A stretch of DNA of 64,000 bases from Legionella waltersii (lineage in GTDB: Bacteria; Pseudomonadota; Gammaproteobacteria; Legionellales; Legionellaceae): assembly GCF_001468085.1 (NCBI RefSeq), contig NZ_LNZB01000015.1:1-64000 (forward strand), written 5' to 3'. The translations under genes and the position numbers were made by a program. Positions 1-8,108 of this stretch are shown here, in pieces (the stretch's first letter is position 1; each line of letters opens with the position of its first letter). The notes under the pieces were generated by a model that searched no databases, was not told the DNA's origin, and worked only from the letters and a program-made list of their open reading frames with translations.

Positions 1-82
1 TTCGGCAACAGTGATATTGAGGCAACGATGCAATTTACATACTTATTTTGATACTTCTTCGGCAACAGATAATTTGAGGCAA
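1..82. repeat. Pair of 25-bp direct repeats at window edge
   Basis: Two copies of TTCGGCAACAG-N6-TGAGGCAA lie at 1-25 and 58-82, 57 bp apart. The first copy touches the window edge, so more copies may lie outside. A looser relative (GGCAACA, a 7-base gap, then TTGAGGCAA) occurs at about 20185-20207. The function is unknown. Confidence 0.5.
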
Positions 83-198
83 TTCGTTGTATTACGCCTA
101 CGAGTTTAGTTAAGGATTGCTTAATCCAACTGTGTTAATATACAAACGCTTAAATTGTAATTGTTGAAAAATAGTTAATCATTGGGTAACAAGTTAGA

Positions 199-327
199 AT
201 GACCAACCACACAAAAGTTAAGATTAAACAGCATTTGGGTTTTGCTCATTCTCAGCCTATAGGTTTTATTCAAAAAGAACCAAGATATCCGAGTCATAAA
301 ATCATTCCTTCTTTATTATCCATATAA
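199..327 (+). CDS. Possible small protein (42 aa)
   Basis: This is an ATG-started 42-codon frame (MTNHTKVKIKQ...) ending just before the 393 gene. It is fairly basic, with no membrane segment and no recognisable motif. There is no convincing ribosome-binding site; GGGTAAC lies about 9 bases upstream. It could be chance coding, or a decayed leader of the downstream gene. The rest of positions 83-392 is AT-rich with nothing else recognisable. Confidence 0.2.
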   Translation: MTNHTKVKIKQHLGFAHSQPIGFIQKEPRYPSHKIIPSLLSI

Positions 328-392
328 AATCATTAAAAAATTGTTAACGAGCGCAACGTTTTTAAAAGGGTAATAAATAGGAAATCCAAATT

Positions 393-1163
393 ATGAGTTA
401 TGACAAATTATTTAAATTGAAAAATGATCATCCTAATATTGAAGAAACTTTTGAATACGATTTGTTAGAAATATTTGGTGATTATACAGGACACCAAATC
501 TATTGGTTACAGGGTTTTGGGGTTGATAAGCTCACTTTGTTTTTTAAGGGGCATTGGAATAGACATCATTTGAATACCGTTCAATCAGTGCTAGATGAGT
601 ATGACTGGTCTAAAACAGGGGCTATTAATTCAAAATATAATTGTGGCTTAATTGCGATGGAGACGGACCCAACTACACTGTCGTTTCAGTTAATAAAGCC
701 TTTATTATTTAAGGGCGCTCACGGCGGTGTTCTAGTATATAATGAAAGACTTTTTTATGCAGACACCTGGAAACAGACTGTTCAAGAGATTGTTTCTTCA
801 GAAAAAAATCAGAGTATTTTTTATCGCTTTAAGGAATTATGTCTCAACTTTTTTAAATTATTACCTGAAAAACGATACAGTTCTGAGTTCAAAACAAACT
901 TCCCTAAGGATCTCGAATTACTAACTGGCCATGGTCAGAAAGAGCTTGATAAAGAAAAGCGGTATACGACAAGAGGCTTTTTGATTCGCTTAAAAGAGAA
1001 ACTTATCGCCTCGGGCAAACCAATCAATCCCGATGGCAGTTTAAGTCGGAGAATTAAGTTCGTTCAATCAAAATTAGGACTAAGCGAAAGTCCCATAATA
1101 AACATTTCTGAAATAAATGATGAGATAAAACAAAAAATGGAAAATGTATCGGCTATGAAGTAG
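393..1163 (+). CDS. Hypothetical protein, effector-like
   Basis: This 256-aa soluble protein is not recognised. It starts MSYDKLFKLK; the gap to upstream sequence suggests its own promoter. The N-terminal 130 residues look globular and aromatic-rich, with a hydrophobic stretch near residues 95-110 (FQLIKPLLFKGAHGGVLVYN). The C-terminal half is charged and probably helical, and ends in KQKMENVSAMK. There is no signal peptide or transmembrane helix. A Glu/Lys-rich polar tail occurs in many Dot/Icm substrates, but this is only suggestive. A hairpin follows the stop codon. Real gene: likely. Function: unknown. Confidence 0.6.
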   Translation: MSYDKLFKLKNDHPNIEETFEYDLLEIFGDYTGHQIYWLQGFGVDKLTLFFKGHWNRHHLNTVQSVLDEYDWSKTGAINSKYNCGLIAMETDPTTLSFQLIKPLLFKGAHGGVLVYNERLFYADTWKQTVQEIVSSEKNQSIFYRFKELCLNFFKLLPEKRYSSEFKTNFPKDLELLTGHGQKELDKEKRYTTRGFLIRLKEKLIASGKPINPDGSLSRRIKFVQSKLGLSESPIINISEINDEIKQKMENVSAMK

Positions 1164-1171
1164 AAAATTCA

Positions 1172-1223
1172 GGGAACAATCACCTTACACAGGTATACCT
1201 ATTCTGGATATACGATTGTTCCC
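1172..1223 (+). terminator. Long-loop hairpin after the 393 gene
   Basis: A 10-bp perfect stem (GGGAACAATC at 1172-1181, GATTGTTCCC at 1214-1223) lies 8 bases past the stop codon at 1163. The loop is 32 bases and no T-tract follows directly, so it may be a weak terminator or only an RNA structure. Confidence 0.35.
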
Positions 1224-1246
1224 CATCGCCCCAATAAAAAAATATC

Positions 1247-1354
1247 CTAGCGGTTGCTCAAGAATTCATTAATTAAAAAAAGGTATAATCGAGCCACATC
1301 TTCTGGTTTTCCTACGCGACCTTGAGGAATAGCCGCATTCCTTAATAACCTCAT
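1247..1354 (-). pseudogene. C-terminal remnant of a short-chain dehydrogenase
   Basis: The minus strand encodes 35 aa beginning MRLLRNAAIPQGRVGKPEDV. The pattern IPxGRxGxPEDVA, followed by a hydrophobic stretch and a short tail, is the signature of the last 30-40 residues of SDR oxidoreductases. The Rossmann and catalytic parts are absent upstream, so this is a relic. The rest of the 1164-1504 gap holds only the hairpin above and AT-rich DNA, which presumably includes the promoter of the mntP-like gene. Confidence 0.55.
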
Positions 1355-1504
1355 TGGAGAAATTTAATCGTCAAGAAAATCAGGAAATTTAATCCTGTTT
1401 ACTTCTCTTAATAAGAAACATTTTATGAACTCGCTTTACCTGATGATACATTTACTTTACTTTATCGGATTAAATTAAAGTGCCATTTAAAATAAAAAGA
1501 CCAT

Positions 1505-2059
1505 ATGAGTTTATTAGAACCTATTATTTTAGGGCTTGTTTTGTGTGCTGACTCCTTTTCTGCAGCTGTTGCCATGGGATTTCGAGCGCATAAGTTCAAA
1601 GACTCCTTGAAGTTTGCGTTTTCCTCGGGAGGCGCAGAAACGATAGTAACATTTGCTGGAGCTTTTGCTGGTGAAAAAGTAATATCTCAGTTTGGTTTTA
1701 TTGATCACTGGATTGCATTTTTATTACTGTTTTCAGTATCAGCACACATGTTTTATGAAGGTCTTTTAGAATTTAAAAATAAAGGCACTCATATTGCAGA
1801 AGCAAAATTCCACGGATTTGCCAAAATCTTAATCGTCTCTTTTGCAACAAGTATAGATGCATTGGCTGTGGGTGTTAGTTTAGGCGTATCTGATAAACCC
1901 TTGTTACCCTACCTGATTTCAATTGGTGGCTTTGCATTCATGTCAACCATCGTTGGCATGGCTATCGCTCGAAAAATACCTAAGCACTTGTCTGCTATTT
2001 TCAATATGTTGGGGGCACTCATTCTTTTTATTCTTGCCTGTGACATGTTGTTTTTATAA
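1505..2059 (+). CDS. mntP: MntP-like manganese efflux protein
   Basis: This 184-aa integral membrane protein has six predicted helices in two repeated halves. Each half carries the acidic signature of the MntP/DUF204 family: LCADSFSAAVAMG in helix 1 and ATSIDALAVGVSLG at about residues 116-130. Family members export Mn2+ across the inner membrane, and the paired Asp residues are needed for transport. Length matches the family (about 185-190 aa). The ribosome-binding site is weak. I did not recognise a yybP-ykoY manganese riboswitch upstream. A Cd/Ca-type LysE-superfamily transporter is the main alternative. The specific metal is inferred. Confidence 0.8.
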   Translation: MSLLEPIILGLVLCADSFSAAVAMGFRAHKFKDSLKFAFSSGGAETIVTFAGAFAGEKVISQFGFIDHWIAFLLLFSVSAHMFYEGLLEFKNKGTHIAEAKFHGFAKILIVSFATSIDALAVGVSLGVSDKPLLPYLISIGGFAFMSTIVGMAIARKIPKHLSAIFNMLGALILFILACDMLFL

Positions 2060-2089
2060 TTCTATCGGACTCATCAAGAGTCGAAAGTA

Positions 2090-2200
2090 ACTTCTGAGCA
2101 AGCAAAGATCAGTCGATTGAAAGAAGAAAACAAACGCCTCTAGATGGAGAAAGAAATATTAAAAAGGGCCGGGGCCTTCTTTCCTCAAGAAACAAAGCAA
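2090..2200 (+). mobile_element. Remnant of an IS3-family OrfA C-terminus
   Basis: In one frame the DNA reads SEQAKISRLKEENKRL, a stop, then MEKEILKRAGAFFPQE. This is the leucine-zipper tail of IS3-family OrfA proteins, whose usual form is RLxxENxxLxxExxILKKAxAFFA. An in-frame TAG splits it and no OrfB follows. It is immediately abutted by the 83-bp hairpin repeat. Confidence 0.7.
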
Positions 2201-2279
2201 GTAGCCCGTTTGCTCGCAAACGGGTTTACGACTATAATGAACAAAATCCTGTTTGCAAGCAAACAGGCTACGCCAGCTG
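2197..2279 (+). repeat. 83-bp double-hairpin repeat, copy A
   Basis: The element contains two perfect hairpins, cccgtttgctcgcaaacggg and cctgtttgcaagcaaacagg, separated by about 30 bases. They are bounded by inverted gtagcc/ggctac ends. A second 83-bp copy lies at 18451-18533 in the opposite orientation with a few substitutions, mostly at the edges. This is a REP/MITE-like interspersed element with no coding capacity of its own. Confidence 0.8.
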
Positions 2280-2529
2280 CAGCACCCGAGTCTTCAGTGG
2301 AATTAATGCCGGTTTAGCTCCTTTAATTGCTCACATCAATCCCCACTTAGCCTCTAAGTTAATGATAAAAACCCAATCGATTGTTACCGCGGATATTCCT
2401 GCAATTGATAAGGAGAAAGTTCGCGATCGCATTTCGACTCAAGTTTATAATCGATGTCCTTACTTAGCTCGGCATTCAAAGCCTGCTGCAAATCATGCAG
2501 TGCCAGCTCCCCAAACCTCGGGTTTTTAG
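2275..2529 (+). pseudogene. Open fragment without a start, possible gene tail
   Basis: Past the hairpin repeat one frame stays open for about 84 codons to a TAG (for example SGINAGLAPLIAHINPHLAS near its start). Its composition resembles real protein, but there is no start codon. The frame runs back through the repeat element, so the original 5' end seems to have been replaced. The family is not recognised. Confidence 0.3.
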
Positions 2530-2686
2530 CACTTCATTCTTTCAAGTAATGAGAGAAAATAAAGATTACATAGTTGCAGGACTTATGGGAGCTGCTTATA
2601 TTAGCATAAATATGCTATTGGGTTGACAGCTGAAACCATAAAACCTCGAGGGCCTTGCATTTTCTTTTAAGATAAATAAGCAAATG

Positions 2687-2902
2687 CTAAGTCCCTCGCC
2701 CTTTACTAAAATAGATTTTGCCCGCCAACCTTAAGGTGATTTGGTATTCCTGGAACACGTCCTACAGGGTCTTGCGAATTGCTTGGTCAGGAAATATGGA
2801 GAATTGTTTGCTGACGGCTTCATTGTATGCCTCAAAGTCTTTATAACCCGACATGGTTAAAAATTCTTGATAAATGAGATGCGCCTGGTCGACCTCGACC
2901 AT
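2687..2902 (-). pseudogene. Degenerate minus-strand ORF
   Basis: A minus-strand frame opens with MVEVDQAHLIYQEFLTMSGY, runs 46 codons to a TAG at 2762-2764, and continues protein-like to a second stop at 2687. Just upstream, another minus-strand frame ends at 2938 with the basic tail LVKNQASQTQGKK. Both look like pieces of decayed genes, possibly of a mobile element. I do not recognise either family. The remaining bases of 2530-3135 show nothing else. Confidence 0.3.
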
Positions 2903-3135
2903 TGGCCTATCTTTGGTCTGTTGGGATGATTTGTTGTTTATTTTTTCCCTTGGGTTTGAGAAGCTTGGTTTTTAACCAAGTGATTTTTAGTGTCTAGGAG
3001 GCGTCCATACCGGCCAATAAATTCTTGCTCGCCTACGCACGCCCCCCTAGATTATTGGGTTAATAAATCATCTCCGGCGTTTTGAACTCTACGCAATGCG
3101 TTACTTAAGCGATGGAGATGAGTTGTCAACACACC

Positions 3136-4158
3136 CTAATAACTAAGAGCCTTGGTGACGCTTAGGCTAGGTATTGCTTGAGATATATCTAGACCAAAAT
3201 GCCTAAATAGTTCCTCTCTGTTTTCAAAAAATTGATTTCCTACGATTCCGAGATTTGAATTTCGATTAGTCCCTAAAACTTGGCCATCTTGAAAGAGAGT
3301 GATTTCTCTTGATTGGCCAGTGGAGTTTCTACCAAAAATTGTATATGAGTTGTCCTTATTTTGACGAATTCCATCTGCATAATTATTACCTTTTGGATCT
3401 AAAATAACATAAGGTTTATAGGTGATCGCCACAGGAATTTCTTTTTCTGCTAATACAGGTATTTCACGCACATGGCTGCCATAAATTTTTGCACAATGAT
3501 CTCGAAGTTCTCTAGGAATCGAATCAGCCAACATCCCTAATACTTCGCTTATCCCATGAGGATCCATCATTTTTGTAAATGGTTTCGTGCCTTTATTCAA
3601 AACAATTAGAGGTTGATCCCAGGCTGCGTCCAATTCGACTTGATAATTTGGACTAGCTATAGCATATTTACCGCTAAAATTAGATGTGCCTTGCTCAATA
3701 CCGTTCTTTCCCCCCACTATGTAGTCCCAATATCCACGTACTCCAGGCCCTGTGCCGGGTGCGTATTCGCAAAACCTCGCTGAACGTACATAGGCAAGCA
3801 TAACTGCTTTTAATTGTTCGCCAGGAGATAAGTCGTCAGCGGAGCGTATTTCTTCTTGCACACTTGAATTCTTACCAAAAGTGGGTACTGATGAATAGAT
3901 TACTTCTGCACATTGAGATAATAGAATGGATTTAATTGCACCAATCGCTTTAAAGCATTCAGTCGCTTCTTCTAGGCTTAGTGGTGGTTTTACAGTAGAA
4001 GTTGAAATTTTATCTGGATGATACATGATGGCCGTTGTGTGATAGGCAGTAGTTATTTGTTCTATTGTGGGCGAATGAGTATTAAGTCCCAATATCTTAT
4101 AGTAATCGCCATTAAAAGGAGGGGCTTGGAAGCGTCCTGGTAGTATAAGCGTTGGCAT
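3136..4158 (-). CDS. J-domain protein, candidate effector
   Basis: This 340-aa protein has an N-terminal J domain at about residues 17-85, containing DYYKILGL and the essential HPD tripeptide (residues 47-49, in YHPDKI). J domains stimulate Hsp70 ATPases. It lacks the Gly/Phe and zinc-finger regions of DnaJ, and the remaining 250 residues match no co-chaperone I know. The J domain is longer than usual because of an insert before its third helix. It has no signal peptide and sits alone, with a good ribosome-binding site (AGGAGAG) before the ATG. A lone J domain on a unique body, in a Legionella-like genome, suggests a secreted protein that recruits host or bacterial Hsp70; that role is inference. 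Confidence 0.75.
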   Translation of the reverse strand: MPTLILPGRFQAPPFNGDYYKILGLNTHSPTIEQITTAYHTTAIMYHPDKISTSTVKPPLSLEEATECFKAIGAIKSILLSQCAEVIYSSVPTFGKNSSVQEEIRSADDLSPGEQLKAVMLAYVRSARFCEYAPGTGPGVRGYWDYIVGGKNGIEQGTSNFSGKYAIASPNYQVELDAAWDQPLIVLNKGTKPFTKMMDPHGISEVLGMLADSIPRELRDHCAKIYGSHVREIPVLAEKEIPVAITYKPYVILDPKGNNYADGIRQNKDNSYTIFGRNSTGQSREITLFQDGQVLGTNRNSNLGIVGNQFFENREELFRHFGLDISQAIPSLSVTKALSY

Positions 4159-4264
4159 AAAGTCTCTCTCCTGTTATGTTGATACGTGTTTAGGTAGGCA
4201 CACAAACTATACACTATATAAACAATATGGCAAGCACAATAAGCTATAAGCTTAATTTGACCTC

Positions 4265-4474
4265 ATGTTGTTAATTAAATTTACGACCAAACTCACCCTC
4301 TCAGGACTTACGCCCCCCCCCCCAAAAATCGAGGAACAACCGCCTTACCCTGGTGCAAAGAACTATTTCCTGATGAGCCGCGATAAGTGCGAAGACAACG
4401 AGTGGTTGTCTACTTTAATCAGACTAACGAAAGAGGAGTTGCCCTTGCCTGTGAAAAAGAGCCGAAAAAAGTAG
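4265..4474 (+). CDS. Small hypothetical ORF containing an 11-C tract
   Basis: This 69-codon frame has a run of eleven C at 4313-4323, encoding a Pro stretch. It ends in a Lys/Arg-rich tail (PVKKSRKK). There is no clear ribosome-binding site, and the start lies close to the divergent J-domain gene. Polymerase slippage in the tract would shift the reading frame, so it could be phase variable, or the tract may have simply broken an older gene. The function is unknown. Confidence 0.3.
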   Translation: MLLIKFTTKLTLSGLTPPPPKIEEQPPYPGAKNYFLMSRDKCEDNEWLSTLIRLTKEELPLPVKKSRKK

Positions 4475-4518
4475 CGTATCTACTGTAGGTTTTCTTCAGT
4501 CTTCTTGCTTACATGGCT

Positions 4519-4539
4519 CGGTTAACACCTTGTTAACCG
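4519..4539. terminator. Hairpin between convergent genes
   Basis: An 8-bp stem, CGGTTAAC / GTTAACCG, with a 5-base loop lies between the small ORF ending at 4474 and the minus-strand gene ending at 4614. No clear T-tract follows on either strand. Confidence 0.35.
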
Positions 4540-4613
4540 AAGGATATTGTGCCCCTTGACGCTAAATAGGGTGGTGATTTGATAGACTATCCCATTAAGA
4601 TAACTTGCATTAT

Positions 4614-5216
4614 TTAATAGGGGGTCTCTTGATGATTATATTCCTGAGTGCTATTGGGTAATATTGTTTCGTTGATGTCATCTTGAGAATTCTGGAAGAA
4701 ATTTAATTTCAAAAATGCTGCTGAAACGGTGGCTTTGGAAGCAATGCCCAAGAGATTGCATATGAATTCGGCAAGAACTTTAACAAAGCCAGCTACTGCA
4801 ATTTTCATTTCTTGAACACTTTGAAAGTGTTCTTTATCTTTAGCACGTAGGTATGATAAATCAATATTATTAATCGTTTCTAATAACTGTTGCGGATTTT
4901 TATGATGCTTTAACACGCTTTTCGCTAAACTAGAAATTTCAAGACAAGTGTAGCCAGTGTTTTTTATGAGGGTTTCTATAAAACAAGCTACTTCATGCCT
5001 GTAGGTATCTTCATCAGAATTATTTTTTATATCTTTTAGGCGTAATATTTTATCAAGAAGTTTTGAATCTGTGCTTGTATGACTCGGATCCACCCATATA
5101 CCCGTGGTTTTTCCTGTCGAAAAATTTTTTACTCGTAGCAAATGCGTAAAGCCAGTACTATTATTTTCATTGGTATAGTACAAAACAAATTCATTATCCT
5201 GGTATATCTCAAACAT
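4614..5216 (-). CDS. Hypothetical protein
   Basis: This is an unrecognised 200-aa protein. I place the start at the internal ATG (MFEIYQDNEFVLYYTNEN), because a purine/G-rich AAAGGGCGGG precedes it, while the frame's first ATG 12 codons earlier has no binding site. The first 50 residues look beta-rich, the middle is helical, and a moderately hydrophobic segment (MKIAVAGFVKVLAEFICNLLGIA) lies near residues 137-159. The C-terminus is polar. There is no signal peptide. It could be a secreted substrate, but nothing specific supports that. Confidence 0.55.
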   Translation of the reverse strand: MFEIYQDNEFVLYYTNENNSTGFTHLLRVKNFSTGKTTGIWVDPSHTSTDSKLLDKILRLKDIKNNSDEDTYRHEVACFIETLIKNTGYTCLEISSLAKSVLKHHKNPQQLLETINNIDLSYLRAKDKEHFQSVQEMKIAVAGFVKVLAEFICNLLGIASKATVSAAFLKLNFFQNSQDDINETILPNSTQEYNHQETPY

Positions 5217-5460
5217 TAAGACCCGCCCTTTAAAAATGTTTATTATATGCACTTTTTTTGTAATAAATCAACACCAGTGGGGTACAATTTGATTCAGTTG
5301 GGCTCTTTAACTATACAAGTCTTATCGATAAGAGAGGGGCGGTTGGGGCCTGAAAGATCCTCACAAAATTTAACCATTTTGTAGGATCTCCTTCTGTGAT
5401 TGAATATAGAGCACATAAAGTAGGCTTAGCATCTTTCTGAAAATTAAGTCTGTTATCACC

Positions 5461-5706
5461 ATGCCCTTTTTCAAAGCTCTTTTACCTAGAAATACTCCAG
5501 TACTAAACCCAATCATTTGCGTTAAAACTCAAAAAAATATCAAATCTGCGTTGTCGTTGAAAATAACGTTCCAACTCAATCATAAAAACATTGAATGGCA
5601 TGAACATCCCTATCCTGAGATTATTTTTCTTGAAATAATCAACTTGGAAACTAACGAACCAATGGATTATGAACACTCGCGGTATTTTAAGAAGAAGTGG
5701 ATTTAA
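5461..5706 (+). CDS. Small hypothetical protein
   Basis: This 81-codon frame starts MPFFKALLPRNTPVLN. It is soluble and beta-prone, with several acidic/aromatic clusters (IEWHEHPYPEIIFLEIINLE). No family is recognised and the ribosome-binding site is weak. It may be the C-terminal part of a once larger protein. The flanking stretches 5253-5460 and 5707-5999 are AT-rich, and I see no further genes there. Confidence 0.35.
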   Translation: MPFFKALLPRNTPVLNPIICVKTQKNIKSALSLKITFQLNHKNIEWHEHPYPEIIFLEIINLETNEPMDYEHSRYFKKKWI

Positions 5707-5999
5707 ATCATACTAATTGAAGTGTAAAAAGTACTTTTGTCCCCTTTGTCCCAGATATATTTTATATTTCTGCACTTAACAAATAGATTGATTAATCTTT
5801 TTTATCAAAATAATAAAATGAGATGTCAAAATTTGATTTATTTTCATTAAAGGGATCTGCGATGATAAAATACTGATAAGCATTGGATGCAGTACCCGTA
5901 CTAGAAATCAAAACTCAATGTGATCTGTCAGATTAAGTCAAATCGAGTTCAATTGAGTTCAACCTTCGTAGTTCGCAGCATTTTATATCCTAATTCGGC

Positions 6000-7661
6000 T
6001 TAAGGAGTGATTTGATTATTCTCCAGGCTTTCGTCTTTGTATGTTCCATCCAATATTTGCTCCTTGTTTATCCTCCGCAAATCAACAAATTTCTTAATTT
6101 TATCAGGGTCTACCGTAATTTTCTTTTGCAGCCTAAGAAACTCTGAAAAACTAATCAAGGCAATACCCAAACTCTTTAAAAAACCAACGCTATGTTTTTG
6201 TTTGCTTTCAATTAAATCAATGGCTTGAGGAGAAAATTGATATCCATTTTTCTGTAAAGTACTAAATATCTCAACGTTTTGTCTATGTATCATGGTCAGA
6301 CTTATAGTTAAACAATTTAACTCATTTGGAGTCATTTTAAGCTTTTCAATTAATACTCTTACCATTAGTGGATCATTTTCCTTTATGGCTTTCATTATAA
6401 ATTCTAAACGTTGTTTCGGATCAACAATCCTTTTGTCTAAATCATTTAATGTTTCTGCAAGAAGTTTAACGCCTTGATAATTTCTCTCCTTAACCGAAAT
6501 AAAGATCAATTCTGAGAGAAATTCAGGATTAAAAATATCTCCTTCATTCACTTCCAACACATCGTTCAACACCTTAGCAATTAAATCTTCATTCATTCCC
6601 TCAAAAGCTCTTTTTAATAACATTTCCTGGTGATTAGATACCAGTTCTTTGTAGAGATTTTGTAGTTCAGGTATTTCCAATAGCTTTTGCAAGCATCGAT
6701 AGCTCCCTACAGAAAAGGAAAACAAAAAAATGGGTTTCAGTATATCTATTTTGTTGTCTTTTTTAAGCTTAAGTATCAGTTGCTCAAGAGAATTCGATGA
6801 GTCCCGCATAAGGGCACACAAAGCAATCTTGGTCAACTCATCCTCTGTGAACTGATACGAACTATTATTCAAAATGTATGCTGATGTTTCAGCATCATCG
6901 TATTTCATTGCGAAGTTTAATCCACCACCAGTATTAGGCTTTAGTATTTTTTGTGCTGGGGTTAAGTACTTATCAAGAAGCGCCTTCTTATTCGGAAATA
7001 CTCTATCACTTTGGCGTTCGGTACTGATAACGTCTATATGTAGATCAAGGGTCTTACTTCCAAAAGGAAATATAGAAAAATTATATGCGTCATTTGATAA
7101 CCACCTGGTCATTTTATTGACATCAGTAAATGTCTTAATCACAGCCGAATTATTGGGATCATATACTTTATAGGTACCATCTTTATCACGCGAAATGGCA
7201 ATAGTATGCTTTAAAGAAGAAACACGCATTGCTTCATTTGGCTTTAAGTTGATTTGCTTTATTATGTCAGCCCAGTTCTCTCGACTTGTCTTAAATCCTA
7301 TTTGATAAATCGAGCGCAAGCATTTACCTTTCACATGCAACTGCTCATGAGAATTTGTTTGACTGTATTTATTGCGAGTGCTGTGTGCATCACCTACTTG
7401 CAAAGCAATTATTTTTTCTACCAAGTTGAATAATTCTATATCCAGCTCGGGCGATGGATTAATTTTTTGTGCTACATAAGATAAAAGATTCTCAAACTCT
7501 TGTTCTTTTCCTTCCAATACGTATTGAATATACAAAGTAGATAATGCATGACAAATTCCTTCTTCATTAACCTTAATCGGTAAATGATGATAGTTTAAAT
7601 AATTATTTAAACTACTAATTACTGTATATTGTGCCGTGTTTACTTGCTTGTTTTTTGTCAT
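6000..7661 (-). CDS. Putative C58/papain-like protease with ankyrin-like repeats
   Basis: This 553-aa protein has no signal peptide. The N-terminal 200 residues carry three motifs in the order and context of YopT/C58-type cysteine peptidases: EEGICHALSTLY (Cys37), LKHTIAIS (His152) and YKVYDPNNS (Asp168). From about residue 235 to 480 the protein is a chain of short helix pairs with ankyrin-like spacing but poor consensus (for example GLNFAMKYDDAETSAYILNN and VGSYRCLQKLLEI). A basic helical tail follows. Protease plus degenerate ankyrin repeats is a known architecture of injected Legionella proteins. The catalytic assignment rests on motif order only. The start has no strong binding site. Confidence 0.65.
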   Translation of the reverse strand: MTKNKQVNTAQYTVISSLNNYLNYHHLPIKVNEEGICHALSTLYIQYVLEGKEQEFENLLSYVAQKINPSPELDIELFNLVEKIIALQVGDAHSTRNKYSQTNSHEQLHVKGKCLRSIYQIGFKTSRENWADIIKQINLKPNEAMRVSSLKHTIAISRDKDGTYKVYDPNNSAVIKTFTDVNKMTRWLSNDAYNFSIFPFGSKTLDLHIDVISTERQSDRVFPNKKALLDKYLTPAQKILKPNTGGGLNFAMKYDDAETSAYILNNSSYQFTEDELTKIALCALMRDSSNSLEQLILKLKKDNKIDILKPIFLFSFSVGSYRCLQKLLEIPELQNLYKELVSNHQEMLLKRAFEGMNEDLIAKVLNDVLEVNEGDIFNPEFLSELIFISVKERNYQGVKLLAETLNDLDKRIVDPKQRLEFIMKAIKENDPLMVRVLIEKLKMTPNELNCLTISLTMIHRQNVEIFSTLQKNGYQFSPQAIDLIESKQKHSVGFLKSLGIALISFSEFLRLQKKITVDPDKIKKFVDLRRINKEQILDGTYKDESLENNQITP

Positions 7662-8108
7662 ATCAAAAATTCAATAGTATTAAGATTGAAATTAATCTTT
7701 GCTGCTTGGAAGTCCAAGAGCAGGCCTGCCTTATCTTTTTATTTATTCTTCTTTATATAGATATATTAGCAAGCTAATATTAATTTAAGCTTAAATTCCC
7801 TATTAACTCTTGGCTGATTGAAAAACAACCTTTCTTGTCAATTTTTATACTCAGTGAATATCCCTCTGCAAGGTAATTTCTTCAGTACTTCTAGATAAAT
7901 TCAACACACCCTAGTTTTTGATTTAAAATTATTTCGAGGCCTTATTCATAACAATATAGTCAAGTGAGGAACCACTCCGAGTCTATAATGTCTAATTACA
8001 ATAACCTCTCTTAACTCTATAACGCTCATGCTGAATTTACATAAAAAATGTATTCTGATACGATGTTTTTCCCAATCAAATAACTACTTCTATCAACTGA
8101 AAAATGTA
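7662..8108. other. Intergenic region between divergent genes
   Basis: This AT-rich gap should hold the promoters of the minus-strand protease-like gene and the plus-strand outer-membrane gene. An in-frame ATG at 8028 would extend the latter, but I favour a later start. I see no repeat, RNA or further ORF. Confidence 0.4.
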
